Shown: piece after piece, positions 1 to 5,496 of the stretch
How the letters are laid out: each line of letters starts with the position of its first letter
How positions within the stretch are numbered: position 1 is the first letter of the stretch
From: JBMNTU01 sp050945895
GTDB lineage: Bacteria; Bacillota; Clostridia; Christensenellales; Christensenellaceae
Length of the DNA stretch: 16,039 nucleotides
Assembly (NCBI GenBank): GCA_050945895.1
Contig: JBMNTU010000055.1
Location: 1-16,039 of the forward strand
Direction of reading: 5' to 3'
The notes under the pieces: generated by a model
Databases searched by the model: none
What the model saw: the letters and a program-made list of their open reading frames with translations, nothing else
What the model was told of the DNA's origin: nothing
Position numbers and translations under genes: made by a program

Positions 1-63
1 AGACCACATAGTAGCCTTGGCGGCAGGCCGCCAGCGCCTCAGAGCATGGTATATGCTGTATAA
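1..63 (+). CDS. IS3-family transposase (orfB), C-terminal fragment cut by the window edge
   Basis: Frame 1 encodes 20 residues and a TAA stop at 61-63, reading RPHSSLGGRPPAPQSMVYAV. The RPHSSLG motif followed by a P-rich (R)PPAP stretch is characteristic of the extreme C-terminus of IS3-family orfB transposases, just after the last catalytic Glu of the DDE integrase-like (rve) domain. The catalytic residues themselves lie upstream of the window. The enzyme would cut and join the element's ends during copy-out transposition. The stop lies 62 bases before the element's end, which suits this family. Family assignment rests on this short motif plus the inverted repeats. Confidence 0.8.
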   Translation, partial: RPHSSLGGRPPAPQSMVYAV

Positions 64-82
64 GAAACTTTTACGATGCCTC

Positions 83-125
83 CTCCACTAACTCTGTACT
101 TGGTACAAAGATTGGGGGCAGCCCA
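83..125 (-). repeat. IS3-type terminal inverted repeat (right end)
   Basis: Read on the minus strand from 125, this 43-base repeat starts TGGGCTGCCCCC and ends GTTAGTGGAG. It is about 80% identical to 15940-15983 read on the plus strand. Shared blocks are TGCCCCC, CAATC, ACCA and AGTTAGTGGAG. IRL and IRR of IS3 elements are usually similar but not identical, so this fits the right end of the same or a closely related element. Confidence 0.75.
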
Positions 126-269
126 ATGAAAACTTTTGTATACTATGGCGCTGTTGTACTGGCTAAAATCTTTTTTGGGTTCTACTCCGCCTACCATTTT
201 TTGAAGAAAAACCCTGCAAAAGAAAGAAAATCGGAAAAGCGCCCCTATTATCTGCTGCGCGGCAATTAA
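126..269 (+). pseudogene. Fragment of a small membrane protein abutting the IS end
   Basis: An open frame of 47 codons (ATG 126-128, stop TAA 267-269) begins exactly at the first base after the IS inverted repeat. It encodes one hydrophobic segment (about residues 4-22), then a basic tail rich in K, R and E and ending YYLLRGN. The frame continues upstream through the repeat without a stop back to 15. No good ribosome site precedes the ATG; only G-rich repeat sequence is there. I read it as the C-terminal stump of a membrane-protein gene cut by the insertion. A genuine 47-residue membrane peptide expressed from the IS edge is possible. I do not recognise the family. Confidence 0.45.
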
Positions 270-352
270 GCATTTTCGGCATAGCAGGCCGTACTGTTTC
301 CTCAACTTACATGTGCTAGAGAAATTCCATCGTAAAAAAATCCCAATAGCTC

Positions 353-381
353 TTTACAAACGAAGCCCTTTGATATAAAAT
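353..381 (+). promoter_or_regulatory. Promoter of tRNA-Gln
   Basis: A TTTACA -35 box (353-358) and a TAAAAT -10 box (376-381) are separated by 17 bases. They would start transcription about 20 bases before the mature tRNA. An alternative -10, TATAAA at 374-379, gives a 15-base spacer. Confidence 0.6.
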
Positions 382-409
382 ATTACATGTTAATTTGAAT
401 ATGGCTGTT

Positions 410-483
410 AGCGGAATTGTGTAATGGTAGCACGAATGACTCTGACTCATTTAGTCTAGGTTCGAGCCCTAGTTCCGCTGCCA
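410..483 (+). tRNA. tRNA-Gln (anticodon CTG)
   Basis: The 74-base sequence folds as a full cloverleaf. Acceptor strands are AGCGGAA and TTCCGCT, the D-stem is GTGT/GCAC, and the anticodon stem is AATGA/TCATT around loop CTCTGAC. The T-stem is CTAGG/CCTAG with loop TTCGAGC. The anticodon CTG (442-444) reads CAG glutamine codons. The discriminator is G480 and CCA is encoded (481-483). It has its own promoter at 353-381 and a terminator at 507-542, so it appears to be a single-gene unit. Confidence 0.95.
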
Positions 484-506
484 GCGGGCAAGCGCCCGCA
501 GACAGG

Positions 507-542
507 TTCGCGCACTTCACAAAGAGGTGTGCGAATTTTTTT
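507..542 (+). terminator. Intrinsic terminator of tRNA-Gln
   Basis: A 12-position hairpin (TTCGCGCACTTC with GAGGTGTGCGAA, including wobble pairs, loop ACAAA) is followed by seven T residues. A smaller hairpin, GCGGGC/GCCCGC, lies just upstream at about 484-500. Confidence 0.85.
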
Positions 543-679
543 ATTGCCGCATAAGCGATGTCTACGCCGCCAACATATTTTTGAAATGCTTTTTGCAGGC
601 CGCCCCTACACAAAGCGCCCTTCCTCTCTTTATGGGTATCTATTGGCACTGCGCCATATATGTTTATTGCGCCATAAGC

Positions 680-706
680 AAAACCACCCACAGAACGGGT
701 GGTTTT
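680..706 (-). terminator. Intrinsic terminator of the 40-residue peptide gene
   Basis: A perfect 10-bp inverted repeat (AAAACCACCC and GGGTGGTTTT, 7-base loop) lies 25 bases past the stop codon of the minus-strand gene at 732-854. The T-rich arm lies on both strands, so it could work in both directions. Confidence 0.75.
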
Positions 707-731
707 GATCCATTATCCGAAACGGCGACTT

Positions 732-854
732 TTACGCATCCGGCTTCGGTTGATAGTCGGGAATGATTTTTAATGTCTCGCTTTCGTCCATTCCCGCGTT
801 TACTAAAAATACGGCACTAATGACAACCATGATGTTATACAACGCTTTCTTCAT
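732..854 (-). CDS. 40-residue hydrophobic peptide, possible signalling peptide precursor
   Basis: The start is ATG at 854, chosen because AAAGGGAGT sits six bases upstream, a near-ideal ribosome site. The longer frame upstream lacks one. The peptide has a short basic start (MKKALYN), a hydrophobic core (about residues 8-20, MVVISAVFLVNAG) and an acidic, proline-rich tail ending DYQPKPDA. A dedicated terminator follows at 680-706. The layout (hydrophobic N-half, short middle, charged YQP-containing tail) resembles AgrD-type autoinducer precursors of Clostridia. However, the Cys or Ser that forms the ring is not at the expected place and no AgrB or AgrC gene is in the window. It could also be a small membrane peptide of another kind. 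It is divergent from the amino acid transporter operon and shares its 188-base upstream region. Confidence 0.6.
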   Translation of the reverse strand: MKKALYNIMVVISAVFLVNAGMDESETLKIIPDYQPKPDA

Positions 855-968
855 AAAATCACTCCCTTTCTTATTATGGTTATATTCTAACCGCCAAAAC
901 GAAAGAACTAACATACAAATTATGAACACTTTCTTAAAATCTATAAAGGGCTGGAATTCACTGTTCTA

Positions 969-996
969 TTGATTTTTCTCGTCGATTTGGTATAAT
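969..996 (+). promoter_or_regulatory. Promoter of the amino acid binding-protein gene
   Basis: TTGATT (969-974) and a perfect TATAAT (991-996) are 16 bases apart. The -10 is preceded by TGG, making an extended -10. A ribosome site, TGGAGGAA (1028-1035), follows eight bases before the ATG. Confidence 0.75.
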
Positions 997-1042
997 TAAT
1001 AAGTTATTTAGTAGAGAATATAATTTTTGGAGGAATAGAATT

Positions 1043-1948
1043 ATGAAAAAAGTCCTTATACTGCTCACATGTGTGCTTGTAACTATGGCCTTTATGGTCT
1101 CTTGTGCACAGCCCGCCGCACAGCCTTCCGCTTCACCGGAAGCGCCGCAGCAAAGCGAGGAGTCTGCCGAGGTGCCCGATCAAACAGAAGCTGCTTCCGA
1201 ATCGGCAGAGGAGCCCGCTTCTAGCGATGACGATACCATTGCGCGTATCCAGCAAAACGGCAAGCTTGTACTTTTGACAAACGCGACCTTCCCCCCGTAC
1301 GAGTATCTTGGTGCAGACAGCACAGTTGCAGGTGCGGATGTGGATATTGTGCAGATGATTGCCGACGAACTTGGTGTGGAGCTGGAAGTGATCGACATGG
1401 ATTTTGATGGGCTGCCCACTGCATTGCAAGCTGGCAAAGGCGATATCGTTGCCGCCGGCATGACCATTACGGAAGAGCGCGCCCAGGCAATCGATTTTTC
1501 CGTTCCATATACCCAAACCAAGCAAGTTATTATTGTAAATAAGGATGACCCGCAAGTCGCCGGTAAAGACGACTTCGAAGGAAAATCCATCGGCGTGCAG
1601 CTTGGCACAACTGGCGATATGCAGGTTGGCTGGCTTATCGATGACGGAGTAGATGTTGAAATCGCGCGTTACAAATCCAACATGGAGGCTGCTATGGACC
1701 TTGTAAACGGCAGGCTGGACGCAATCGTTTTGGACGAGCTTCCCGCAAAAAGTATTGCGGAAGCCAACAATACTCTTACAATCATCGAGGAGCCTTTTAT
1801 CGAGGAAGAATATGCCATGGCCGTAGCCAAAGGAAATACTGCCCTGCTGGAAGTAGTCAATAAAATACTCAATGGTCTTATGGCAAACGACCAGGTAACG
1901 GAAATTATTGACACACATATTACAAGTTATGCCGAAATCAACGGTTGA
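1043..1948 (+). CDS. Polar amino acid ABC transporter, substrate-binding lipoprotein
   Basis: This 301-residue protein captures an amino acid outside the membrane and delivers it to the permease encoded next. Residues 1-20 form a lipoprotein signal peptide with MVSC at the cleavage site, so Cys21 would be lipidated. Residues 22-64 are a Q/S/E-rich acidic spacer typical of Gram-positive binding lipoproteins. Residues 65-298 are a family 3 solute-binding domain (SBP_bac_3, PF00497). Visible hallmarks are FPPYEY near 83, GADVDIV, GMTITEER with Arg146 (the position that binds the ligand carboxylate in HisJ relatives), DFSVPYT, LGTTGD (187-192) and GRLDAIVLDE (223-232). The exact substrate cannot be told from sequence; cystine, glutamine, arginine and histidine are all possible. 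A strong terminator after the gene separates it from the permease, so binding protein may be made in excess. Confidence 0.93.
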   Translation: MKKVLILLTCVLVTMAFMVSCAQPAAQPSASPEAPQQSEESAEVPDQTEAASESAEEPASSDDDTIARIQQNGKLVLLTNATFPPYEYLGADSTVAGADVDIVQMIADELGVELEVIDMDFDGLPTALQAGKGDIVAAGMTITEERAQAIDFSVPYTQTKQVIIVNKDDPQVAGKDDFEGKSIGVQLGTTGDMQVGWLIDDGVDVEIARYKSNMEAAMDLVNGRLDAIVLDELPAKSIAEANNTLTIIEEPFIEEEYAMAVAKGNTALLEVVNKILNGLMANDQVTEIIDTHITSYAEING

Positions 1949-1967
1949 TACAATTTACTAAAATTAA

Positions 1968-2007
1968 GAAAAAGAACGTAAGGCAAAACTTACGTTCTTT
2001 TTCTTTT
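1968..2007 (+). terminator. Intrinsic terminator after the binding-protein gene
   Basis: A perfect 15-bp stem (left arm 1968-1982, loop GCAAAA, right arm 1989-2003) contains an A-run paired to a T-run and continues into TTTT. It sits inside the transporter gene cluster, so it probably lowers read-through from the binding-protein gene into the permease. Confidence 0.9.
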
Positions 2008-2014
2008 GATTGGT

Positions 2015-2098
2015 ATATGGTATAATGAGCCTGCGAATTTTACCATATTCTTCTCTGGAGATTTTATCGGTGAATATGGTATAATGTTGCCTGTAATT
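2015..2098 (+). promoter_or_regulatory. Duplicated extended -10 promoter region before the permease
   Basis: Two copies of a roughly 25-base segment starting ATATGGTATAATG occur at 2015-2039 and 2074-2098. Each holds an extended -10 box, TGGTATAAT, with TATAAT at 2021-2026 and 2080-2085. Neither has a clear -35 box, as is common with extended -10 promoters. Between them ACCATATTC (2042-2050) and GAATATGGT (2072-2080) form a 9-bp inverted repeat that overlaps the second -10 box. The likely role is separate transcription of the permease and ATPase, possibly controlled at the inverted repeat. Confidence 0.55.
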
Positions 2099-2171
2099 GT
2101 TGGCGGTGCGGTATATAGGATATGCTGCAATTCGTATGGGTTGCTAAAACAAACGAAAGTGGATTGGGTGT

Positions 2172-2879
2172 ATGTTTGATAATCTTGCAGACCAGGTATA
2201 TAAAGCTCTGGTTGTCAATGACAGGTGGGTTCTGTATATCGACGGCTTGCTTGTCACTCTGATGATTGCTGCCATTGCAGTCGTGTTGGGTGTTGTAATC
2301 GGCTCGGGCGTAGCTATGGGAAAGGTCTCTGCGTTAAATAACCGAAAATTCAAGTGGTTGGGTGTTATTTGCGAAATCTATACGACGGTCATTCGTGGAA
2401 CACCTGTTTTGGTGCAGTTGCTGATTATGTACTATGTCGTATTTGCCAGTGCAAAAAGAGAGATGGCGCCGTATGTTGCCGCGCTCGCTTTTGGCATCAA
2501 TAGCGGCGCGTATGTTGCAGAAATCGTCCGTGCAGGCATTATGGCTGTTCCTCGCGGACAAATGGAAGCCGGGCGCTCGCTGGGCCTTACAAACGGCATG
2601 ACGATGCGGCAGATTATTTTCCCCCAAGCAATCAAAAATATTTTGCCCGCACTGGGTAATGAATTCATTATACTCTTTAAAGAAACGTCTATTGTAGGCT
2701 ATATTGCCGTAACCGATTTAACACGCGCCTCCGAGCTTGTGCGCACCCAAACGTACCAGGCGCTGGTGCCGCTATTAATTATTGCCGCCATTTACCTGGG
2801 AATTGTTATGCTCATTACATGGGCGCTCAGAAAACTGGAAAAACGGCTTGCGAGAAGCGATGTGAGGTATTCTGCATGA
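2172..2879 (+). CDS. Polar amino acid ABC transporter, permease (HisM/GlnP type)
   Basis: This 235-residue inner-membrane protein forms the translocation channel, probably as a homodimer because only one permease gene is present. Hydrophobic segments lie at about 22-48, 65-92, 98-118, 158-180 and 197-219. They follow the usual pattern of the BPD_transp_1 (PF00528) amino acid subgroup, starting with a GLLVTL stretch. RGTPVLVQL (75-83) is the conserved stretch of His/Glu/Gln permeases. The EAA loop that docks the ATPase reads EAGRSLGLTNGMTMRQIIFP (132-151). The C-terminus is basic (RKLEKRLAR). The ribosome site (GAAAGTGGA, about 2155-2163) is only moderate. The stop codon overlaps the ATPase start as ATGA, which implies translational coupling. 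Confidence 0.92.
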   Translation: MFDNLADQVYKALVVNDRWVLYIDGLLVTLMIAAIAVVLGVVIGSGVAMGKVSALNNRKFKWLGVICEIYTTVIRGTPVLVQLLIMYYVVFASAKREMAPYVAALAFGINSGAYVAEIVRAGIMAVPRGQMEAGRSLGLTNGMTMRQIIFPQAIKNILPALGNEFIILFKETSIVGYIAVTDLTRASELVRTQTYQALVPLLIIAAIYLGIVMLITWALRKLEKRLARSDVRYSA

Positions 2880-3601
2880 TTATTACCAAAAACCTGCGCA
2901 AAGTATTCGGCAAAAATGAAGTGCTTGCCGGAATTGACGAACATATTGAACAGGGCGAAAAAGTGGTCGTTGTCGGCCCGTCGGGCGGTGGAAAATCTAC
3001 ATTTTTGCGCTGTCTCAATTTGCTGGAGGCGCCCACCAGCGGCGAGGTATGGTTTGAAGGCCAGCTGTTGACGGACCCTGCAACCAATATCGATAGGGTG
3101 CGGCGTAAAATGGGGATGGTTTTCCAGCAATTCAATTTGTTTCCACACAAAACTGTCGGCCAGAACATCACACTTGCGCCCATAAAGCTCGAGCTGATGA
3201 GCGAAAGCCAAGCGCTGGATAAAGCAAAATCGTTGCTCGACCGCATCGGGTTGCTGGATAAAATCGACTCCTACCCGTCCCAGCTATCCGGCGGGCAACA
3301 GCAACGTGTTGCTATTGTACGTGCTTTGGCCATGAACCCCGATGTTATGCTGTTTGACGAGCCTACATCTGCACTAGATCCAGAAATGGTCGGCGAAGTG
3401 TTGGATTTTATGCATACGCTTGCGGATGAAGGAATGACGATGGTTGTCGTCACCCACGAAATGGGGTTTGCCAAGGAAGTAGCAACCCGCGTGCTATTTA
3501 TGGACGAAGGGAAAGTTCCCTACCAGGCGCCTCCCACAGATTTCTTTAGCAATCCGGACCATCCGCGCCTTCGCGATTTTCTTTCCAAGGTTTTGATATA
3601 G
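2876..3601 (+). CDS. Polar amino acid ABC transporter, ATP-binding protein (GlnQ/HisP type)
   Basis: This 241-residue ATPase powers amino acid import by dimerising and hydrolysing ATP beneath the permease. The start at 2876 is chosen because it forms an ATGA overlap with the permease stop, is preceded by GTGAGGT (2862-2868), and begins the family-typical MIITKNLRKVFG. Residues in order: Walker A GPSGGGKST (34-42), Q-loop QQFNLFPH with Gln84, signature LSGGQQQR (137-144), Walker B VMLFDE (157-162), D-loop SALD (165-168) and switch His194. All key residues are present, so it should be active. Length is normal for the family. It ends eight bases before the convergent gene at 3610, and I see no terminator between the two. 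Confidence 0.95.
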   Translation: MIITKNLRKVFGKNEVLAGIDEHIEQGEKVVVVGPSGGGKSTFLRCLNLLEAPTSGEVWFEGQLLTDPATNIDRVRRKMGMVFQQFNLFPHKTVGQNITLAPIKLELMSESQALDKAKSLLDRIGLLDKIDSYPSQLSGGQQQRVAIVRALAMNPDVMLFDEPTSALDPEMVGEVLDFMHTLADEGMTMVVVTHEMGFAKEVATRVLFMDEGKVPYQAPPTDFFSNPDHPRLRDFLSKVLI

Positions 3602-3609
3602 CCTGCATA

Positions 3610-4518
3610 TTATTGCATTTTCTCAATTTCCAATATCTTTTCGTATAATAAATCATTTACCGGCGTTTTTATGCCATGTTTTTTTCCAAGCCTGCGGATT
3701 GTCCCAGAAAACAATTCTACCTCTGTTTTTCGTCCCGCTTTAATGTCTTGCCGCATGGACGGATATCCTGTTTTAGAGAGCCCCTCCAAAACTTTCATCC
3801 ATTCGTCTATATTCTTCGCGGATAAGCGGATGCCCTCCGCCTGCCCGATCTCGATTACCTCACGCATCGCACCCACCATCATATTCTTGGCTTCCCCGCT
3901 TTGCAACAGTTGGCCATAATTCATATCAAGCATGGTCGATGTTTGATTGATTCCCACGTTTCCAATATACTTCCACCACATCATATACGGCATAGCATCC
4001 GAAATTTCGTATGGCACGCCTGTTCTTTCAAAGAACTGCCCCACTGCCTTGACCCTTTGGCTGATGACTCCGCTTTTTTCTCCAAAGCAAAGCTTGCCCA
4101 TATTTTCGTAGGAAATGCGATTTCCCTTTTTCTTTGCATCCATGCCATAAGCAACGCAATAGAGCACTTTGTCTCCAAAAACATTCCGCAACTCTTCTTC
4201 GCTGCTGATACCGTTAATCAGCGATAATATGACCGTATTCTCCCCTATATCATTTTTTATGGCGTTGATGGCCTCACCCAGCGCGCCGTATTTTACACTA
4301 ACAATAACTAAGTCTGCTATAAATTCTTCCTGCGGCATACTGTATTCAAAAGAAACCAGCCTTTCATTTAAATAAAAACCTACTTCCTTATATCTTTGCG
4401 TTCTTTTTTTATCGGCAATAATTCTGAAGTCTTCTTTTTTCATACTGGGGGCCATTTGGGCCGCATACATAACGCCCAACGCACCCAACCCAATGATTGA
4501 AACTTTTCGTATTTGCAT
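3610..4518 (-). CDS. Ketopantoate reductase family protein (2-dehydropantoate 2-reductase-like)
   Basis: The 302-residue protein matches the PanE/ApbA family, which reduces 2-dehydropantoate to pantoate with NADPH on the way to pantothenate and CoA. Residues 1-20 hold the nucleotide-binding strand and GLGALG turn (10-15) of a Rossmann fold (PF02558). SLINGI (99-104) is the usual Asn-Gly motif. The C-terminal domain (PF08546) has WWKYIGNVGIN, with Lys183, Asn187 and Asn191 at the catalytic and substrate positions. PSMRQDIKAGRKTEVELFSG (253-272) includes a conserved Glu. The ATG at 4518 has AGGAG five bases upstream. Many paralogues of this family do not act on ketopantoate, and no other pantothenate genes are nearby, so the substrate is uncertain. 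It faces the transporter genes tail to tail. Confidence 0.85.
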   Translation of the reverse strand: MQIRKVSIIGLGALGVMYAAQMAPSMKKEDFRIIADKKRTQRYKEVGFYLNERLVSFEYSMPQEEFIADLVIVSVKYGALGEAINAIKNDIGENTVILSLINGISSEEELRNVFGDKVLYCVAYGMDAKKKGNRISYENMGKLCFGEKSGVISQRVKAVGQFFERTGVPYEISDAMPYMMWWKYIGNVGINQTSTMLDMNYGQLLQSGEAKNMMVGAMREVIEIGQAEGIRLSAKNIDEWMKVLEGLSKTGYPSMRQDIKAGRKTEVELFSGTIRRLGKKHGIKTPVNDLLYEKILEIEKMQ

Positions 4519-4539
4519 TCTGCTCCTGCCTTCATAAAT

Positions 4540-4582
4540 ATTTTTCCAGAAATCATTATACTAGACTCCTGGAAAAATGCAA
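4540..4582 (-). promoter_or_regulatory. Promoter of the reductase gene, flanked by a 10-bp inverted repeat
   Basis: On the minus strand a perfect TATAAT (4555-4560) lies 16 bases from a weak TTGCAT (4577-4582). The arms ATTTTTCCAG (4540-4549) and CTGGAAAAAT (4569-4578) bracket the -10 box and reach the -35 box and start site. That is the usual placement of an operator, but a structural role is also possible. Confidence 0.5.
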
Positions 4583-4644
4583 TCTTCTACAGTGGGGAGT
4601 CCATACAAATACGTCAACATATAAATAAAAAATCTTTGAATTCC

Positions 4645-4671
4645 TTGACTCGCCCTGCAAAATGATATAGT
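4645..4671 (+). promoter_or_regulatory. Promoter of tRNA-Gly
   Basis: A TTGACT -35 box (4645-4650) is followed by TATAGT (4666-4671) at a 15-base spacing, or by TAGTAT (4668-4673) at 17 bases. The tRNA starts about 40 bases downstream. Confidence 0.55.
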
Positions 4672-4711
4672 ATATAAAAGACCCAAAAATGGTCGGGCAT
4701 TTAATAGTCGT

Positions 4712-4785
4712 GCGGGTGTGGCTCAATGGTAGAGCGTCGGCCTTCCAAGCCGAATGCGTGGGTTCGATTCCCATCACCCGCTCCA
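4712..4785 (+). tRNA. tRNA-Gly (anticodon TCC)
   Basis: The 74-base cloverleaf has acceptor strands GCGGGTG and CACCCGC and a D-arm GCTC/GAGC with loop AATGGTA. The anticodon stem is TCGGC/GCCGA with loop CTTCCAA, and the T-loop is TTCGATT. Anticodon TCC (4744-4746) reads GGA and GGG/GGN glycine codons. The discriminator is T4782 and CCA is encoded (4783-4785). Its last five bases are also the start of the long inverted repeat at 4781-4828. Confidence 0.95.
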
Positions 4786-4828
4786 AACAGAAATACTTCC
4801 TAACTAAGGGAAGTATTTCTGTTTGGAG
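4781..4828 (+). terminator. Perfect 20-bp inverted repeat after tRNA-Gly, probable terminator
   Basis: The left arm (4781-4800, starting CTCCAAACAG) and right arm (4809-4828, ending CTGTTTGGAG) pair perfectly across an 8-base loop, TAACTAAG. The centre, ACTTCC/GGAAGT followed by ATTTCTGTTT, could act as an intrinsic terminator with an A-run paired to the T-run. The arms are unusually long and include the tRNA's own CTCCA end. Confidence 0.6.
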
Positions 4829-4881
4829 GCAGGAATGCCATCCATCTTTTTATCTTTATTATTGAAAGGACGCCTCCCATC

Positions 4882-5433
4882 ATGAATGTAATCCAAGTTG
4901 TGTTGACAATCGTATTTGTTTTGCTTGCAGTGCTTCTTATCCGGTTTACATTGATTAACCTGAAACCCCGAAAAGTAACGGACCCAAATAAGCCGTTTTT
5001 CTTGCGTCTGTCACCTTTTTTTCTGCTGCTTGCATTGATATTCTTTATTGCAGGTGCTGCTATTGCTCTGATGGCGACTATCCGGCAGGCCTTTAACGCT
5101 GGGAGCATCGTTGGCATTGCCATTTTCCTTGCCATGGGCTTGGTATTGCTTTTACGCTCGCTTATATCCAGCATAAAGGTCTTTCCTGAGTATATCGTTT
5201 ACACAAACGCATTTAGCAGGAAGGCAAAAATTGCTTATTCCGCCATCAAAGAGGTTTTGTTCGATAAACGTAAAATGAATATTGTTACAGATGCAAAGAC
5301 GTATACATTTTCTGCTATGGTTTTGCTGCGCAGCGAATTTATTGAAAAGCTGCGAAAGATGAATGTGCCTGTTACCTTACCTGTATACGAACAAACATCC
5401 GCCTCTACAGAAGAAGAAAACGACGACAAGTAA
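4882..5433 (+). CDS. Membrane protein with a C-terminal PH-like domain
   Basis: The 183-residue protein has three hydrophobic segments (about 4-26, 45-66 and 74-95). A soluble part of about 85 residues follows (FPEYIVYTNAFSRKAKIAYS, then KEVLFDK), ending in an acidic tail (STEEENDDK). A strand-rich domain beginning with a short VFPEYI..Y motif directly after membrane helices resembles bacterial PH-like (YcxB/bPH) membrane proteins. I cannot name the family firmly. The start at 4882 has AAAGGA (4865-4870) upstream with an 11-base gap, slightly long but acceptable. The gene is followed by a bidirectional terminator and seems to be monocistronic. The function is unknown; a role in envelope stress or membrane homeostasis would be a guess. 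Confidence 0.7.
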   Translation: MNVIQVVLTIVFVLLAVLLIRFTLINLKPRKVTDPNKPFFLRLSPFFLLLALIFFIAGAAIALMATIRQAFNAGSIVGIAIFLAMGLVLLLRSLISSIKVFPEYIVYTNAFSRKAKIAYSAIKEVLFDKRKMNIVTDAKTYTFSAMVLLRSEFIEKLRKMNVPVTLPVYEQTSASTEEENDDK

Positions 5434-5453
5434 ATAAAATAGTCTATATATAC

Positions 5454-5485
5454 AAAAACGCCGGATTCGCTTCCGGCGTTTTTTT
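5454..5485. terminator. Bidirectional terminator between convergent genes
   Basis: A 12-bp stem (AAAAACGCCGGA paired with TCCGGCGTTTTT, loop TTCGCT) has an A-run on one side and T7 on the other. It would end transcripts from the gene at 4882-5433 on the plus strand and from 5497-7383 on the minus strand. Confidence 0.9.
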
Positions 5486-5496
5486 GCACCTGTTTG

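Larger units (their letters stand above)
1..125 (+). mobile_element. Right end of an IS3-family insertion sequence
   Basis: This segment joins the last codons of an IS3-type transposase (1-63) to a terminal inverted repeat (83-125). The repeat matches, in reverse complement, the sequence at 15940-15983, where a second element of the same kind begins. The order transposase C-terminus, short gap, inverted repeat is what IS3-family elements show at their right end. I place the element boundary at 125 because the two repeats align from the TGG end that starts there on the minus strand. The rest of the element lies outside the window, and the target duplication cannot be checked. Confidence 0.82.

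Noticed and set aside
39..305. Minus-strand frame of 88 codons at the left edge
   Set aside because: It crosses the IS inverted repeat and the transposase C-terminus in antisense; the plus-strand reading explains the sequence better.
383..691. Minus-strand frame of 102 codons across tRNA-Gln
   Set aside because: It reads through the tRNA gene and its terminator and has no ribosome site.
1133..1918. Minus-strand frame of 261 codons opposite the binding-protein gene
   Set aside because: It lies opposite a confidently assigned SBP_bac_3 gene and has no recognisable domain or start signal.
1949..2171. Possible riboswitch or T-box leader before the permease
   Set aside because: I could not find T-box, lysine, glycine or SAM riboswitch core sequences; promoter duplication explains the visible structure.
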